64,000 nt of DNA from Lachnospira pectinoschiza (GCF_020564355.1 NZ_JAJCRR010000005.1:186001-250000), one strand, 5' to 3'; positions 1 to 8,308 are shown, counted from the first letter of the stretch. Notes: generated by a model not told the origin, from the letters alone. Translations and numbers: made by a program.

Positions 1-94
1 GAACGTTAAAGAGGGTCTCCATTAACCTTCGGTAATCAGTCCGTAAAGAGATGAACATTAAAGAATGGGAAGCACAGTCTTCCCATATTTTTTT
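1..94 (+). ncRNA. Type III antitoxin RNA array (3' end), ToxI/CptI-like
   Basis: The stretch holds one complete and one partial copy of a direct repeat: GAACGTTAAAGA at 1-12 recurs as GAACATTAAAGA at 53-64, a period of about 52 nt. Each full unit has a small hairpin (ATTAACC-TTC-GGTAAT, 21-36), as expected for pseudoknotted antitoxin repeats. An intrinsic terminator follows, and then a ToxN-family gene. Array, terminator, toxin is the standard order of type III toxin-antitoxin loci, where the toxin cuts the precursor into repeat units that inhibit it. The array runs off the left edge, so promoter and copy number are not visible. Confidence 0.7.
67..94 (+). terminator. Intrinsic terminator between antitoxin RNA and toxin
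   Basis: GGGAAG (67-72) pairs with CTTCCC (79-84) and is followed by a run of T at 88-94. In type III systems this leaky terminator sets the antitoxin RNA to toxin mRNA ratio. Confidence 0.75.
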
Positions 95-118
95 ACTAAA
101 ATACAAAGGAGTATTATA

Positions 119-691
119 ATGTTTGTGCTAGAGGGGAATCTGACATTTATTAATATTGACCAGGATTATTTAAAAAGACTGCATGACGTATGTACTGAAG
201 TATATTATAAGCCTAGAGGGTATGAAAATAAACCGTATATAGGAATTCTTATAAATAAAGAAGGCAGAAAATATGTTATTCCGTTATCGTCCGCTAAAGA
301 AAAACATAAAACATGGAAAAATGTTAATAAAGAATGTTATTTGATTTATGAATATGTAAAAAAATCCTGTATGGGGGAAAATGAAATCTGGGTGGAAACA
401 GAACCGGATAATGTGAAACACATATTATCTGTTATAGATATTAAGAAGATAATTCCTATAGTGGACGGCTTATATAGCAGAGTGAATATTAATGATGATA
501 ATAGTGATACAGACGAGATAAGAAAATATAAGGATTTATTAAACAAAGAATATGTTTTTATATTAAAAATAATCGATGAAATAATTGATAAAGCGAATAA
601 ACTTTATGATAAACAGATGGAGCATGGAAAGATTGCTAAATTCTGTTGTGATTTTAAAAAATTAGAAAAAGTAGCAGATCATTATAAATGA
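119..691 (+). CDS. Type III toxin-antitoxin endoribonuclease, ToxN/AbiQ superfamily (CptN-like)
   Basis: A 190-residue protein. The N-terminal half carries the family pattern: 'FINIDQDYLKRL', then 'KPYIGILI', then 'YVIPLSSAKEKHKTW', with a helical Lys-rich C-terminus. ToxN-family proteins are single-domain RNases that cut mRNA and their own repeat antitoxin RNA; many give abortive phage resistance. The start is the ATG at 119 because AAAGGAG lies 9 nt upstream; the reading frame also extends upstream to 65 but has no ribosome site there and would overlap the terminator. The antitoxin array is immediately upstream. A CptN assignment rests on overall resemblance to the Lachnospiraceae CptIN group and is less certain than the superfamily. 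A weak hairpin at 699-720 may end transcription. Confidence 0.85.
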   Translation: MFVLEGNLTFINIDQDYLKRLHDVCTEVYYKPRGYENKPYIGILINKEGRKYVIPLSSAKEKHKTWKNVNKECYLIYEYVKKSCMGENEIWVETEPDNVKHILSVIDIKKIIPIVDGLYSRVNINDDNSDTDEIRKYKDLLNKEYVFILKIIDEIIDKANKLYDKQMEHGKIAKFCCDFKKLEKVADHYK

Positions 692-794
692 AGTGGAAGC
701 CTGTCTGTCAACGGATAGGCATTATATTTAAAGAAGATTTTACAAATGAAACTAGAAAAATATCAGTTTCATTCATAAGAAGGATGATTATTAA

Positions 795-2174
795 ATGGAA
801 AGTAAAGAAGTGATAGCGCGTATAGGGAAAATCTTAAAAGATAATACTGCGATAACAGAAGATGAGTATATTGCTGTTATGAATATATTTTGTGAGAATA
901 CTTTTGACTATGACATACAACAATTATATAACAATTTTGAAAAAACAAAATATGATTATTATATACCAGAAAAGATTTTGATGAGATGTTATAAAAATAA
1001 AAGTTATTCAAAAGCGTTATCATTATTGGCAGAAGATATGGATTCGGAAAATAAGACATATGAATGGGGAATATTATTTCATAATAAAGGGATTTGGCTG
1101 CTTAATAGAGATATAAAAGTTTCGAATACACAATTTAGTTCCAAAAGGACGGTATTTAAAATCTTATTTACAAATAAAACAGATTCTAAATATTTTAAAT
1201 ATTTTAATCACGAATATTTGCTGGGGTATGACAAAGATATATATTTTTTTAGGGATATCATTACATATAAAAATATAAAATTTCCATCTGTTAAATCAGA
1301 CAGCTGGAATGCCTATTTCGGCTGCATTAAAAGATTTATGGATTATTATATTTCAGAAAAGGGGCATTATATTGAGGATATTGATAAATGTTATAGAAAT
1401 ATAAAATTATCTGATTATGAAGTCTACATAAAAGACAATGGAACCATAAAAACACCTAATACAGCCAAAAATCAATTCTTTTATATAAAATCTTTTATAT
1501 TAAGTCAGACCTATAATAAGGAATTTGATATAAGCAGTAATGAAATAATAAGCAGATGTAAAGATATTTTGGATAAGCCAGCGGAAAATGTAGATGAAAC
1601 AGATATAAAAAAAATAGCAGGAATTATAAAATGTATAGAAAATCAAAGAAATGGCAAAAGAAACAAAACGATATTTCTAATTTTGCTATGCTTTGGAATG
1701 GAAAGAAGAAAGATATGTGCATTAACGTGGAATGACATAGATAAAAAATGTGAAAAGATCAAAATGGGAAAGCATGAAATGGTAATGCCGCATATATTAC
1801 AGCAAAGTTTTAAAGAATTAAAACAGGAAAAAAATGATGATGCAACATATGTCTTTGGCAATTCCAGAACAAATTGGCAAAAACCGTTACCGGAAAGTGG
1901 AATTAATGGGGTTTTGGAATTTATCAAAAATATTAATACACAAGATGAGTTCTATAAAAAATTTTCGCCGGGGAATATACGAAAATGGCTTTTTAGATTT
2001 TTACTTAAAGAAAATCCGTTACAGGATGTGTTAGTACTAATGAATATACCAATTAGCAACATTTCTAATTATATCAGTGATGAAGAAATGATAGAATTTA
2101 CTACAGACAAACTTTCAAAGGGAGAAAAATATCTGCTTGAGGATTTTATGAATGATGTTGAAAAATTATTATAA
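795..2174 (+). CDS. Divergent tyrosine recombinase/integrase-like protein
   Basis: 459 residues, very AT-rich. The C-terminal third follows the tyrosine recombinase plan: 'FLILLCFGMERRKICALTWNDID' at about residues 293-315 matches box I, with the catalytic Arg at 304 or 305. 'NIRKW' supplies a box II Arg at about 396, and Y426 in 'NYISDEEM' lies 30 residues later at the usual place of the nucleophile. The His residues normal in HxxR and in the LGH motif are replaced by Gly and Asn, so activity is uncertain. Residues 1-290 do not resemble a standard core-binding domain that I recognise. It follows the type III TA genes and its last codons overlap the next gene. It could be an element integrase, a resolvase-like factor, or a decayed recombinase. 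Confidence 0.55.
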   Translation: MESKEVIARIGKILKDNTAITEDEYIAVMNIFCENTFDYDIQQLYNNFEKTKYDYYIPEKILMRCYKNKSYSKALSLLAEDMDSENKTYEWGILFHNKGIWLLNRDIKVSNTQFSSKRTVFKILFTNKTDSKYFKYFNHEYLLGYDKDIYFFRDIITYKNIKFPSVKSDSWNAYFGCIKRFMDYYISEKGHYIEDIDKCYRNIKLSDYEVYIKDNGTIKTPNTAKNQFFYIKSFILSQTYNKEFDISSNEIISRCKDILDKPAENVDETDIKKIAGIIKCIENQRNGKRNKTIFLILLCFGMERRKICALTWNDIDKKCEKIKMGKHEMVMPHILQQSFKELKQEKNDDATYVFGNSRTNWQKPLPESGINGVLEFIKNINTQDEFYKKFSPGNIRKWLFRFLLKENPLQDVLVLMNIPISNISNYISDEEMIEFTTDKLSKGEKYLLEDFMNDVEKLL

Positions 2175-3426
2175 TGGATTGAATTCTAACAAAATCTTAC
2201 TTTTTACCACCAGACAGTTATGCTACCACAGCGCCGGATTTTTTGCGGCGCAGCTGGCAGATGCACTGGAAAATGCAGGGTATCAATGTGAATTGTGCGA
2301 AATCCCGGAAGATGGCATCGCGGGAGAAATGCGTGAGCAGGCAGTACCGGCAAAAGATACGGCGGGGGAGATTTCGCCGCAGGCAGCAGCCGTGCTGGAG
2401 CGTTATATCGGAAAGGAATACGCGGCGGTCATTGACTTTAATTCCAAGCTGCCGCGGCTGATGTGCGATGATGACACCTATTATCTGGACACCATTCAGG
2501 CACCGTTTTTTAACTACATTTTAGACAATCCACTGTATCACCATGCAACACTGCAATGTCCGTTACAGCGGTATCATGTGCTTTTGGTCGATGAAGAACA
2601 CGCCGCCTATGTACGGAAGCATTATCCGCATATTCAGGGTGCGCATATGCTGTCGCTTGGTGCCAATGAAGCGGTTATCGGAAAGGCATTTGAGCAGAAG
2701 CAGGAAAATGTATTATTTATGGGGACATACCGCAGCCCGGAAATATATTTGGAGCAGATTCGTAGTCAGGATACACAGGCGCAGAAAGAAATGCTGCAAA
2801 TGATTGAGCGGATTCAGGCAGAGCCGGATTTATCCGTGGAGCGCGCATTAAGAGCTGTTTTGGAAGAACAGGATAGAAAAATTTCAGAAGAAGATTTTGC
2901 ATTGCTGATGAATACATACTATCCGGTGGAAATGTATCTGCGCAATTATGACAGGGAACAGCTGGTGACGGCACTCGTCCGTGCAAAAATTCCGGTAAGA
3001 ATTGTAGGTGACTGGTGGGAGCGGTACGCATATGCCGCTGCGCCGAATCTGCAATTGGAGCAGCCGGTTGCATTTGACCGTTCATTTGATAAAATTGCGG
3101 GAAGTGCCGTGATAGCGGATTCGTCCCCGTTTTTTAAAATGGGAATCCATGACCGTGTGTTTGCGGGCATGGCAAATCACACAGCAGTTCTGACCGATGA
3201 AAGTCCTTACAGAAAAAAAGTTTTCGGACAGACGGAAAATAATGCAGACTGCCAGGTCATTTTTTATCCCCCGGAAAATCCACAACGGGTGTGTGATGTG
3301 GCAGAGGAATTGTTGACAAACCGCGGCAGACGTAAAGACCTTGTGGATAAGGCATACGAAATGTATCAGAAAGAGTTTACATGGGATAAAGTGGCAGAAC
3401 GGTTTGTAAAGCTTTTGGCAGAATAA
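2152..3426 (+). CDS. CgeB-like glycosyltransferase family protein
   Basis: Up to 424 residues. The C-terminal region ('ADSSPFFKMGIHDRVFAGMANHTAVLTDES', then 'VCDVAEELL' and 'AYEMYQKEFTWDKVAERFV') has the layout of CgeB/DUF3880-type GT-B glycosyltransferases: a lost or altered nucleotide-sugar site followed by the 'F...W...A..' tail helix. The homologous part appears to begin at 'KILLFTTRQLC', near 2191. The ATG at 2152 lies inside the end of the AT-rich recombinase gene, and no good ribosome site precedes it; TTG at 2179 is an alternative. Base composition changes sharply at about 2185, so the native 5' end was probably replaced by insertion of the upstream element. Substrate unknown; a cell-surface or flagellin glycan is an inference from the nearby FliD-like gene. 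Confidence 0.6.
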   Translation: MMLKNYYNGLNSNKILLFTTRQLCYHSAGFFAAQLADALENAGYQCELCEIPEDGIAGEMREQAVPAKDTAGEISPQAAAVLERYIGKEYAAVIDFNSKLPRLMCDDDTYYLDTIQAPFFNYILDNPLYHHATLQCPLQRYHVLLVDEEHAAYVRKHYPHIQGAHMLSLGANEAVIGKAFEQKQENVLFMGTYRSPEIYLEQIRSQDTQAQKEMLQMIERIQAEPDLSVERALRAVLEEQDRKISEEDFALLMNTYYPVEMYLRNYDREQLVTALVRAKIPVRIVGDWWERYAYAAAPNLQLEQPVAFDRSFDKIAGSAVIADSSPFFKMGIHDRVFAGMANHTAVLTDESPYRKKVFGQTENNADCQVIFYPPENPQRVCDVAEELLTNRGRRKDLVDKAYEMYQKEFTWDKVAERFVKLLAE

Positions 3427-3456
3427 TTTACAAGAACGTTTAATAAGTGTTATAAT
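3427..3456 (+). promoter_or_regulatory. Sigma-70-type promoter for the AMP-binding gene
   Basis: TTTACA at 3427-3432 and TATAAT at 3451-3456, 18 bp apart, immediately after the glycosyltransferase stop codon and about 65 bp before the next start codon. Confidence 0.6.
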
Positions 3457-3522
3457 AAAACATAAATGTAAGAAACTTTTGTCACTTACATCGTGATAAA
3501 ATAGATTGTCGGAGGACGGATT

Positions 3523-4914
3523 ATGCAGGATACGAATTCGATTTACGGGCTGTTAAAAGAAAGCGCAGAAAAATATGCCGGGAAAACAGCCGTTTTATAT
3601 GATACATTTGCAGGAAGCTATGAAAAGCTGTTTCGGGATGTGACCAATAAGGCAATTCATTTGCAGCATTTTGAGGGGAAGCGGGTTGCACTTTGCGGAC
3701 CGTCATCATACCGGTGGATTGTCAATTTATTTGGTATTATTCTGGCGGGAAAAGATGTTGTGCTGGTGGACTCCTTTCTGCCGCATAAGGAACGGGAAAG
3801 CCTGCTGGAAAAAGTAGGGGTGGATTACATTTTATCTTCTACCAATCAGTACATCCTTGCAGACAGTCATGCCATCATGATACCGGGGGCAGAAAAAGAT
3901 GATGTTGAGGGAGAATATAATCCGCAGACACCGGAAGGAAACGTATTGGTATTTACGGCAACAGATAAAGAATCTGATAAAGCGGTTGTGCTGACCACAC
4001 AGAATCTGATGTATACGGTGAATGCAATGAATCATCACTGCTATTGCAGCGAGCATGACAGAGTGCTGGCACAGACTATGCTGTTTCATATTTTCGGACT
4101 GGTTTACAGTCTGTTGTGGCCGTTGGCAAACGGCGCGTGTGTATGTGTCGGACGTGGACTGCGTCATATTGATGCTGAAACCTATTATTACAAGACAACG
4201 ATTCTTCCGGGTACACCGTCCATGATTGAATACTTAAAGAGAATCAAAGCATTTAATCCGGAACTGCGTACGATTGTCATTGGCGGCGCACCGAGCAGTT
4301 ATAAGTTGTTTGAAAATTTAAAAGACCGCAATTACAACGTGTATACAATATACGGCATGGCAGAGTGCAGCGGTGGCATAGCCGTCAACCGTGAAATGGA
4401 CGGCTCGTATGAATTGTATGATGATGAAGCGGTGCAGCTGGGCGCAGACGGAGAAATTTTAGTCGGCGGTCACTGTGTCATGAAAGAGTATGACAAGGAC
4501 GAACAGACAACGAAGGAAGTTTTAAAAGATGGTATGTTCCATACCGGGGACTATGGACGGATGAACCGTTATGGCAGACTGGTGATTACAAAAAGAAATC
4601 CGGGTGTGTTACAGCTTCCGACCGGTGAAAAAATCTGCCGCCGGGTAATTAATGAGGAAATCACGGCAATTCACGGTGTTGCGGAAAGCTATCTCACAAT
4701 GGACGGGGACAGGCTCACCACTGTAATCGTACCGATTGATAAAGAGATGACAGCGAACCGTATGAAGAAAAAGATTGATAAATACAATGAAAAGAAAGGA
4801 TACCGCTGGGAAATCCAGAAAGTCATTGTATTAAAACAGAGCCTGCCAAAGCTTGAAAACGGTGAGGTAGATGGTGAAGCAATTCAGGAAATGTTAGAAA
4901 CAGGACAATACTAG
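3523..4914 (+). CDS. AMP-forming adenylating enzyme (acyl-CoA synthetase/ligase superfamily)
   Basis: 463 residues with an ANL-superfamily layout. The P-loop-like A3 motif is degenerate ('FTATDKESDKAVVLTTQNL', about residue 145). A 'YGMAECSGG' motif at about residue 284 corresponds to the A5 'YGxTE' motif, and 'DGMFHTGDYGRMNRYGRLVITKR' at about 340-365 contains the A7 Asp and A8 hinge. The C-terminal Lys that usually completes adenylation may be in 'LPKLENGEVD' (about 445). These enzymes activate a carboxylate as acyl-AMP and pass it to CoA or a carrier. No carrier protein gene is visible nearby, so the substrate is open. Start ATG has TCGGAGGACGG upstream and its own promoter. Confidence 0.75.
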   Translation: MQDTNSIYGLLKESAEKYAGKTAVLYDTFAGSYEKLFRDVTNKAIHLQHFEGKRVALCGPSSYRWIVNLFGIILAGKDVVLVDSFLPHKERESLLEKVGVDYILSSTNQYILADSHAIMIPGAEKDDVEGEYNPQTPEGNVLVFTATDKESDKAVVLTTQNLMYTVNAMNHHCYCSEHDRVLAQTMLFHIFGLVYSLLWPLANGACVCVGRGLRHIDAETYYYKTTILPGTPSMIEYLKRIKAFNPELRTIVIGGAPSSYKLFENLKDRNYNVYTIYGMAECSGGIAVNREMDGSYELYDDEAVQLGADGEILVGGHCVMKEYDKDEQTTKEVLKDGMFHTGDYGRMNRYGRLVITKRNPGVLQLPTGEKICRRVINEEITAIHGVAESYLTMDGDRLTTVIVPIDKEMTANRMKKKIDKYNEKKGYRWEIQKVIVLKQSLPKLENGEVDGEAIQEMLETGQY

Positions 4915-4932
4915 ATATAAATATATAAAAAA

Positions 4933-4986
4933 GACAGAAAAGTCTGGCAGTCATATGGAAACTGCCTGCTTTTCTGCCTTTTTTTA
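4933..4986 (+). terminator. Intrinsic terminator after the AMP-binding gene
   Basis: A two-part stem, CAGAAAAG (4935-4942) with CTTTTCTG (4969-4976) enclosing GGCAGT (4946-4951) with ACTGCC (4961-4966), followed by seven T residues. Confidence 0.8.
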
Positions 4987-5066
4987 TACAGGTTATGCCG
5001 AATCAATACAGCATGTTTATATTATCAAAAGTCATCTGCCGGTGCATACGCGGCTCGTAATAGATT

Positions 5067-6362
5067 TTACATATACCCATCAAAAATCATGCCGGTATAG
5101 GCAGATAAATTATAGGGGTCATTTGTCGGGCGGAGCGGGTTTTTATAGGCGATAATCTTATTGTTGACATAATCCATAGGATTGAGTGAAATGTCTTCCG
5201 CTTTTTTCTGAACAGCCTGTTTAAAGGCATTCAGACCTGAAAAAATGTCGCCTAATGTGCCGTTATCTGCGGCAGAAATAATGGCATCACGGTCAACGGC
5301 AATCGTACCATTATCGGTAACGCTTAACCCGTTTTCATTTAAAAGGTGGTTGTAAGATTTTGCAATGCCTGCAAAGTCCTTTTTTAACTTTTCATTTCCT
5401 TCAAAATGTTCGTTGGCATCATTGGCTGTTATCGAAATCAAGTTGTTATAGCCGCCGATTAATTCGCCGATACTGTCGGCAATTGCATCGGTGTCGGTAT
5501 TCATGCTGATGGTGACAGGCGCTTTGCCGGTTGTATCAAAAAAGGTCAGTACATAATTATTATCAATTGTCACCTCATTTGAAACAGAGGTGGCAGTTGT
5601 TCCGTTTACAGAATATACAGCATTTGCCGGATACTGTGTCACGCGGTCCAGACCCAGTGTAGATACCAGTTCGGTATTGGAATCGGAAGCATCTGAGGAA
5701 TTCAGGGACTGGATATGGAAAATCGTCGGAGAAATTCCTCTGATGCCGGTTGCATCAGATGTGATGGAAATAGCAGAATTGCCAAGACCATCCGTTAAAA
5801 GCTGTGCGTTTAACCCGATATCAGCCTGGTTAATCAGACGTGCAATCTTTTGCTGGGTATCGGTTACGGTGTCAGTATCGTTTACACCGAACTCAAACTG
5901 ATATGTCAAATCCTGCACCTGCAAGTCAAATGAGTATTCACCCGCTGCAAACGGTTTGGAATTTGGCTGTAAGAAGTTGCCGGTGTTTGTCTGTGGACAG
6001 GCAAGCTGTGAAACGGTAACTTCAAGCGGTTCATAATCCTGCGCACAAGAATCTCCGATATATTCGGCATCGATGACCTGCGGCGAACTGGATGTTGCGG
6101 AACGCTTGTATGTAATGGAATCTGTGGATTCATCGGAAAGCTCATCTGCAATCTGGCTTAATTCCCGTGCATTTTCTTTTAAATCAATAGCATATTTTAA
6201 TGCCGCGTCAGAAAAATCAATCTTATAAGAAGGAGTCTGACTGTTGATTTTTTGTAATCTGCCAAAGGTGCTTTTGAGCTGGGCCTTTGAATGGGTATCA
6301 TATTTAGAATATTCTCTGTGACCGTACTGGGCGGCATAGTAGTTATAAACCGAATTGATCAT
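5067..6362 (-). CDS. FliD-like flagellar hook-associated protein 2 (C-terminal domain) protein
   Basis: 431 residues. The central part is Thr/Asn/Asp-rich beta structure, with 'NDTDTVTDTQQKIARLINQADIGLNAQL' resembling the FliD repeat that binds flagellin-like subunits. The C-terminal 150 residues ('ADSIGELIGGYNNLISI', 'LKKDFAGIAKSYNHLLNENGLSV', 'NGTIAVDRDAI') match the FliD C-terminal pattern. FliD caps the growing filament and helps flagellin fold. The start is the ATG at 6362 because AAGGAGG lies 9 nt upstream; the frame also extends eight residues further, across that ribosome site. No other flagellar genes are in the window, and the N-terminal D0 coil starts late, so it may be a FliD paralogue rather than the main cap. 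Confidence 0.65.
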   Translation of the reverse strand: MINSVYNYYAAQYGHREYSKYDTHSKAQLKSTFGRLQKINSQTPSYKIDFSDAALKYAIDLKENARELSQIADELSDESTDSITYKRSATSSSPQVIDAEYIGDSCAQDYEPLEVTVSQLACPQTNTGNFLQPNSKPFAAGEYSFDLQVQDLTYQFEFGVNDTDTVTDTQQKIARLINQADIGLNAQLLTDGLGNSAISITSDATGIRGISPTIFHIQSLNSSDASDSNTELVSTLGLDRVTQYPANAVYSVNGTTATSVSNEVTIDNNYVLTFFDTTGKAPVTISMNTDTDAIADSIGELIGGYNNLISITANDANEHFEGNEKLKKDFAGIAKSYNHLLNENGLSVTDNGTIAVDRDAIISAADNGTLGDIFSGLNAFKQAVQKKAEDISLNPMDYVNNKIIAYKNPLRPTNDPYNLSAYTGMIFDGYM

Positions 6363-6767
6363 CGTCACGAACCTCCTTGTCTGCAATAATCTATATCTCG
6401 TGTATTGTGGTTATTAGTGGTAAGCTGTGAAGTTACAAAAACTATAATAGACAGCTTTACGTAAAAAAGCTGAATGTCCCGTTAGAAAATCCGTTTTCCA
6501 TGTGGGGCATTTGTAAAAAAAGCAATTATCTAAAATGATTGGATAATATTATATACTAATATATTCGGAATGTCACGCAGTTTCTTTAAGGAAAATTTAA
6601 AGATTTGGATTAAAAAATTTGTCAAAAAAGATATTGACGAGTGCCTGTTTACTATGATAAACTAGAACGGCTATGGAAGCGGTCTTTTTTTTATGCCTAA
6701 AAAAGAACCAATTGGTGTAGAATCTCATACACCTACAAAAATTTAACGAAAATTGGAGGTGGAAGTT
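6363..6767. promoter_or_regulatory. Divergent intergenic region with rpmG-secE-nusG promoter
   Basis: About 400 bp without a gene. A plus-strand promoter candidate is TTGACG at 6634-6639 with GATAAA at 6656-6661 (16 bp spacer). Downstream is a T-rich stretch at 6683-6692 after a poor inverted repeat, possibly a weak attenuator. The rest (6400-6600) is AT-rich and should hold the FliD-like promoter on the minus strand, which I could not fix. No tRNA was found, although tRNA-Trp is often near this locus in other bacteria. Confidence 0.45.
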
Positions 6768-6917
6768 GTGCGCGTTAAGATAACATTGGCATGTACAGAG
6801 TGTAAACAGCGTAATTACAACACTACGAAGGATAAGAAAACTCATCCGGACAGAATGGAAACAAAGAAGTACTGTAAGTTCTGTAAATCACACACATTAC
6901 ACAAGGAAACCAAGTAA
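6768..6917 (+). CDS. rpmG: 50S ribosomal protein L33
   Basis: 49 residues starting at GTG (6768) with GGAGGT about 10 nt upstream. The protein begins [17 protein letters not shown] and contains '[28 protein letters not shown]', the zinc-ribbon L33 form with two CxxC pairs (Cys9/Cys12 and Cys36/Cys39). The gene stands first in the secE-nusG operon, the usual place in Firmicutes. Confidence 0.93.
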   Translation: MRVKITLACTECKQRNYNTTKDKKTHPDRMETKKYCKFCKSHTLHKETK

Positions 6918-6940
6918 TTTGGAGCAGTGAGGTAAAAGCT

Positions 6941-7144
6941 ATGGGTGAAACTGTTAAAACAAAAAAACAGAAAAAAAGCTGGTTCAAAGGTTTAAAGGCT
7001 GAGTTCAAGAAAATTGTCTGGCCTGACCAGAAGTCACTTACAAAGGAAACTGCTGCGGTTGTGATTGTATCCGTTGTAGTCGGTGTAATCATTTCAGTAG
7101 TGGACTTGATTGCCCGCTTTGGTATCGAATTCTTGGTGAAGTAA
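6941..7144 (+). CDS. secE: Preprotein translocase subunit SecE
   Basis: 67 residues, the short single-span SecE form of Gram-positive bacteria. An amphipathic helix ('WFKGLKAEFKKIVWPDQKSLTKET', about 14-37) with the conserved 'WP' turn precedes one membrane span ('AAVVIVSVVVGVIISVVDLIARFGI'). SecE clamps SecY in the translocation channel. It lies 23 bp after rpmG and 15 bp before nusG, so the three are probably co-transcribed. Confidence 0.95.
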   Translation: MGETVKTKKQKKSWFKGLKAEFKKIVWPDQKSLTKETAAVVIVSVVVGVIISVVDLIARFGIEFLVK

Positions 7145-7159
7145 GGAAAAGGTGATTAG

Positions 7160-7696
7160 ATGGACGAAGCAAAATGGTATGTTGTCCACACTTATTCCGG
7201 TTATGAGAATAAGGTAAAGGCAAACATCGAAAAAACAGTTGAAAACAGAAATCTTCAGGACCAGGTTCTCGAAGTCATCGTTCCGCTTGAAACGGTTGTT
7301 GAAGTAAAGAACGGTGCAACAAAGTCTGCCCAGAAGAAGATGTTCCCTGGATACGTACTCATTAACATGGTGATGAACGATGACAGCTGGTATGTTGTCC
7401 GCAACACCCGAGGCGTTACAGGATTTGTAGGTCCGGGATCTAAACCGGTACCGCTCACTCCGGCTGAAATTAAATCACTTGGAATTACCCTTCCGGGAAC
7501 TGAGGCTCCAAAGCCGGTTGTCCAGTTTGCTGGTAAAGTTGGTGACCAGGTAATGATTCTTTCAGGAGCATGGGAGAATACAGTTGGGGAAATTACAGCA
7601 ATTAATGACGGCAAGCAGTGCCTGACCATTAATGTAGAAATGTTCGGCCGTGAAACACCGGTTGAGATTGGTTTTACAGACGTAAAACTTATGTAA
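7160..7696 (+). CDS. nusG: Transcription termination/antitermination factor NusG
   Basis: 178 residues. The N-terminal NGN domain begins 'WYVVHTYSGYENKVKANIE' and includes 'KMFPGYVLINM' and 'WYVVRNTRGVTGFVG'. The C-terminal KOW domain is at about 125-178 ('GDQVMILSGAWENTVGEI'). NusG binds the RNA polymerase clamp and links it to the ribosome or Rho. Length and start are standard for the family. Confidence 0.97.
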   Translation: MDEAKWYVVHTYSGYENKVKANIEKTVENRNLQDQVLEVIVPLETVVEVKNGATKSAQKKMFPGYVLINMVMNDDSWYVVRNTRGVTGFVGPGSKPVPLTPAEIKSLGITLPGTEAPKPVVQFAGKVGDQVMILSGAWENTVGEITAINDGKQCLTINVEMFGRETPVEIGFTDVKLM

Positions 7697-7746
7697 CAGA
7701 AAGCTTAAGCAGCTGCTTATGGGCATATAGGCAGTGAGGCATAAGC

Positions 7747-7800
7747 GTGGGAGATTGAAGCGGCAGATTTAAATCAGCCGTATCTTTCGCCAATTACCAC
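7747..7800 (+). promoter_or_regulatory. L1-type autoregulatory hairpin before rplK (putative)
   Basis: GTGGGAG at 7747-7753 and TTACCAC at 7794-7800 close a hairpin with an asymmetric internal loop and an inner stem GCGGC/GCCG. Ribosomal protein L1 binds a 23S rRNA helix and a mimic of it in the rplK-rplA leader; a GTGG...CCAC-closed asymmetric loop fits that target. A second copy with the same closing sequences lies before rplA (8274-8308). Confidence 0.5.
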
Positions 7801-7823
7801 ATAATATTTAGGAGGTGCCTAAA

Positions 7824-8249
7824 ATGGCAAAGAAAGTAACAGGTTATATCAAATTACAGATTCCTGCCGGCAAAGCTACACCGGCTCCACCAGTTGGTCC
7901 AGCTCTTGGTCAGCATGGTGTAAACATTGTAGAGTTTACAAAGCAGTTCAATGCAAAGACAGCAGATCAGGGAGATTTAATTATCCCGGTTGTTATCACA
8001 GTATATGCTGATAGAAGTTTCAGCTTTATTACAAAGACTCCGCCGGCAGCAGTTCTTTTAAAGAAGGCTTGCAACATTAAGTCAGGTTCTGGTACACCAA
8101 ACAAGACAAAGGTTGCAAAGATTTCTAAGGAAGAAATCAAGAAAATTGCTGAATTAAAGATGCCAGACTTAAATGCTGCATCTATCGAGACTGCTATGTC
8201 TATGATAGAAGGAACAGCAAAGAGTATGGGAATCGTTGTAGAAGATTAA
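7824..8249 (+). CDS. rplK: 50S ribosomal protein L11
   Basis: 141 residues starting [35 protein letters not shown], the standard L11 opening with the proline-rich hinge. The C-terminal rRNA-binding domain contains '[16 protein letters not shown]'. The ATG at 7824 is chosen over an in-frame GTG at 7815 because TAGGAGGT overlaps the latter. L11 forms the GTPase-associated centre with 23S rRNA. Confidence 0.97.
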   Translation: MAKKVTGYIKLQIPAGKATPAPPVGPALGQHGVNIVEFTKQFNAKTADQGDLIIPVVITVYADRSFSFITKTPPAAVLLKKACNIKSGSGTPNKTKVAKISKEEIKKIAELKMPDLNAASIETAMSMIEGTAKSMGIVVED

Positions 8250-8273
8250 TTGATTCATATTAATTTGATATAT

Positions 8274-8308
8274 GTGGGAGGAAAGCAAGTCCCTTCCGAT
8301 ATTACCAC
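8274..8308 (+). promoter_or_regulatory. Second L1-type hairpin, before rplA (putative)
   Basis: GTGGGAG (8274-8280) and ATTACCAC (8301-8308) close a hairpin with inner pairing GGAA/TTCC and a 3' internal-loop strand GATATTA. Its outer sequences repeat those of the element at 7747-7800. The position 17 nt before the rplA start suits translational control by L1. A short open frame that crosses it (ATG at 8272) is not considered coding. Confidence 0.5.

Noticed and set aside
1..64. Left-edge repeats considered as CRISPR
   Set aside because: Units carry a hairpin in place of a spacer, and are followed by a terminator and a ToxN-family gene.
4955..5155. 66-residue plus-strand frame after the AMP-binding gene
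   Set aside because: It starts within the terminator hairpin and overlaps the FliD-like gene on the other strand.
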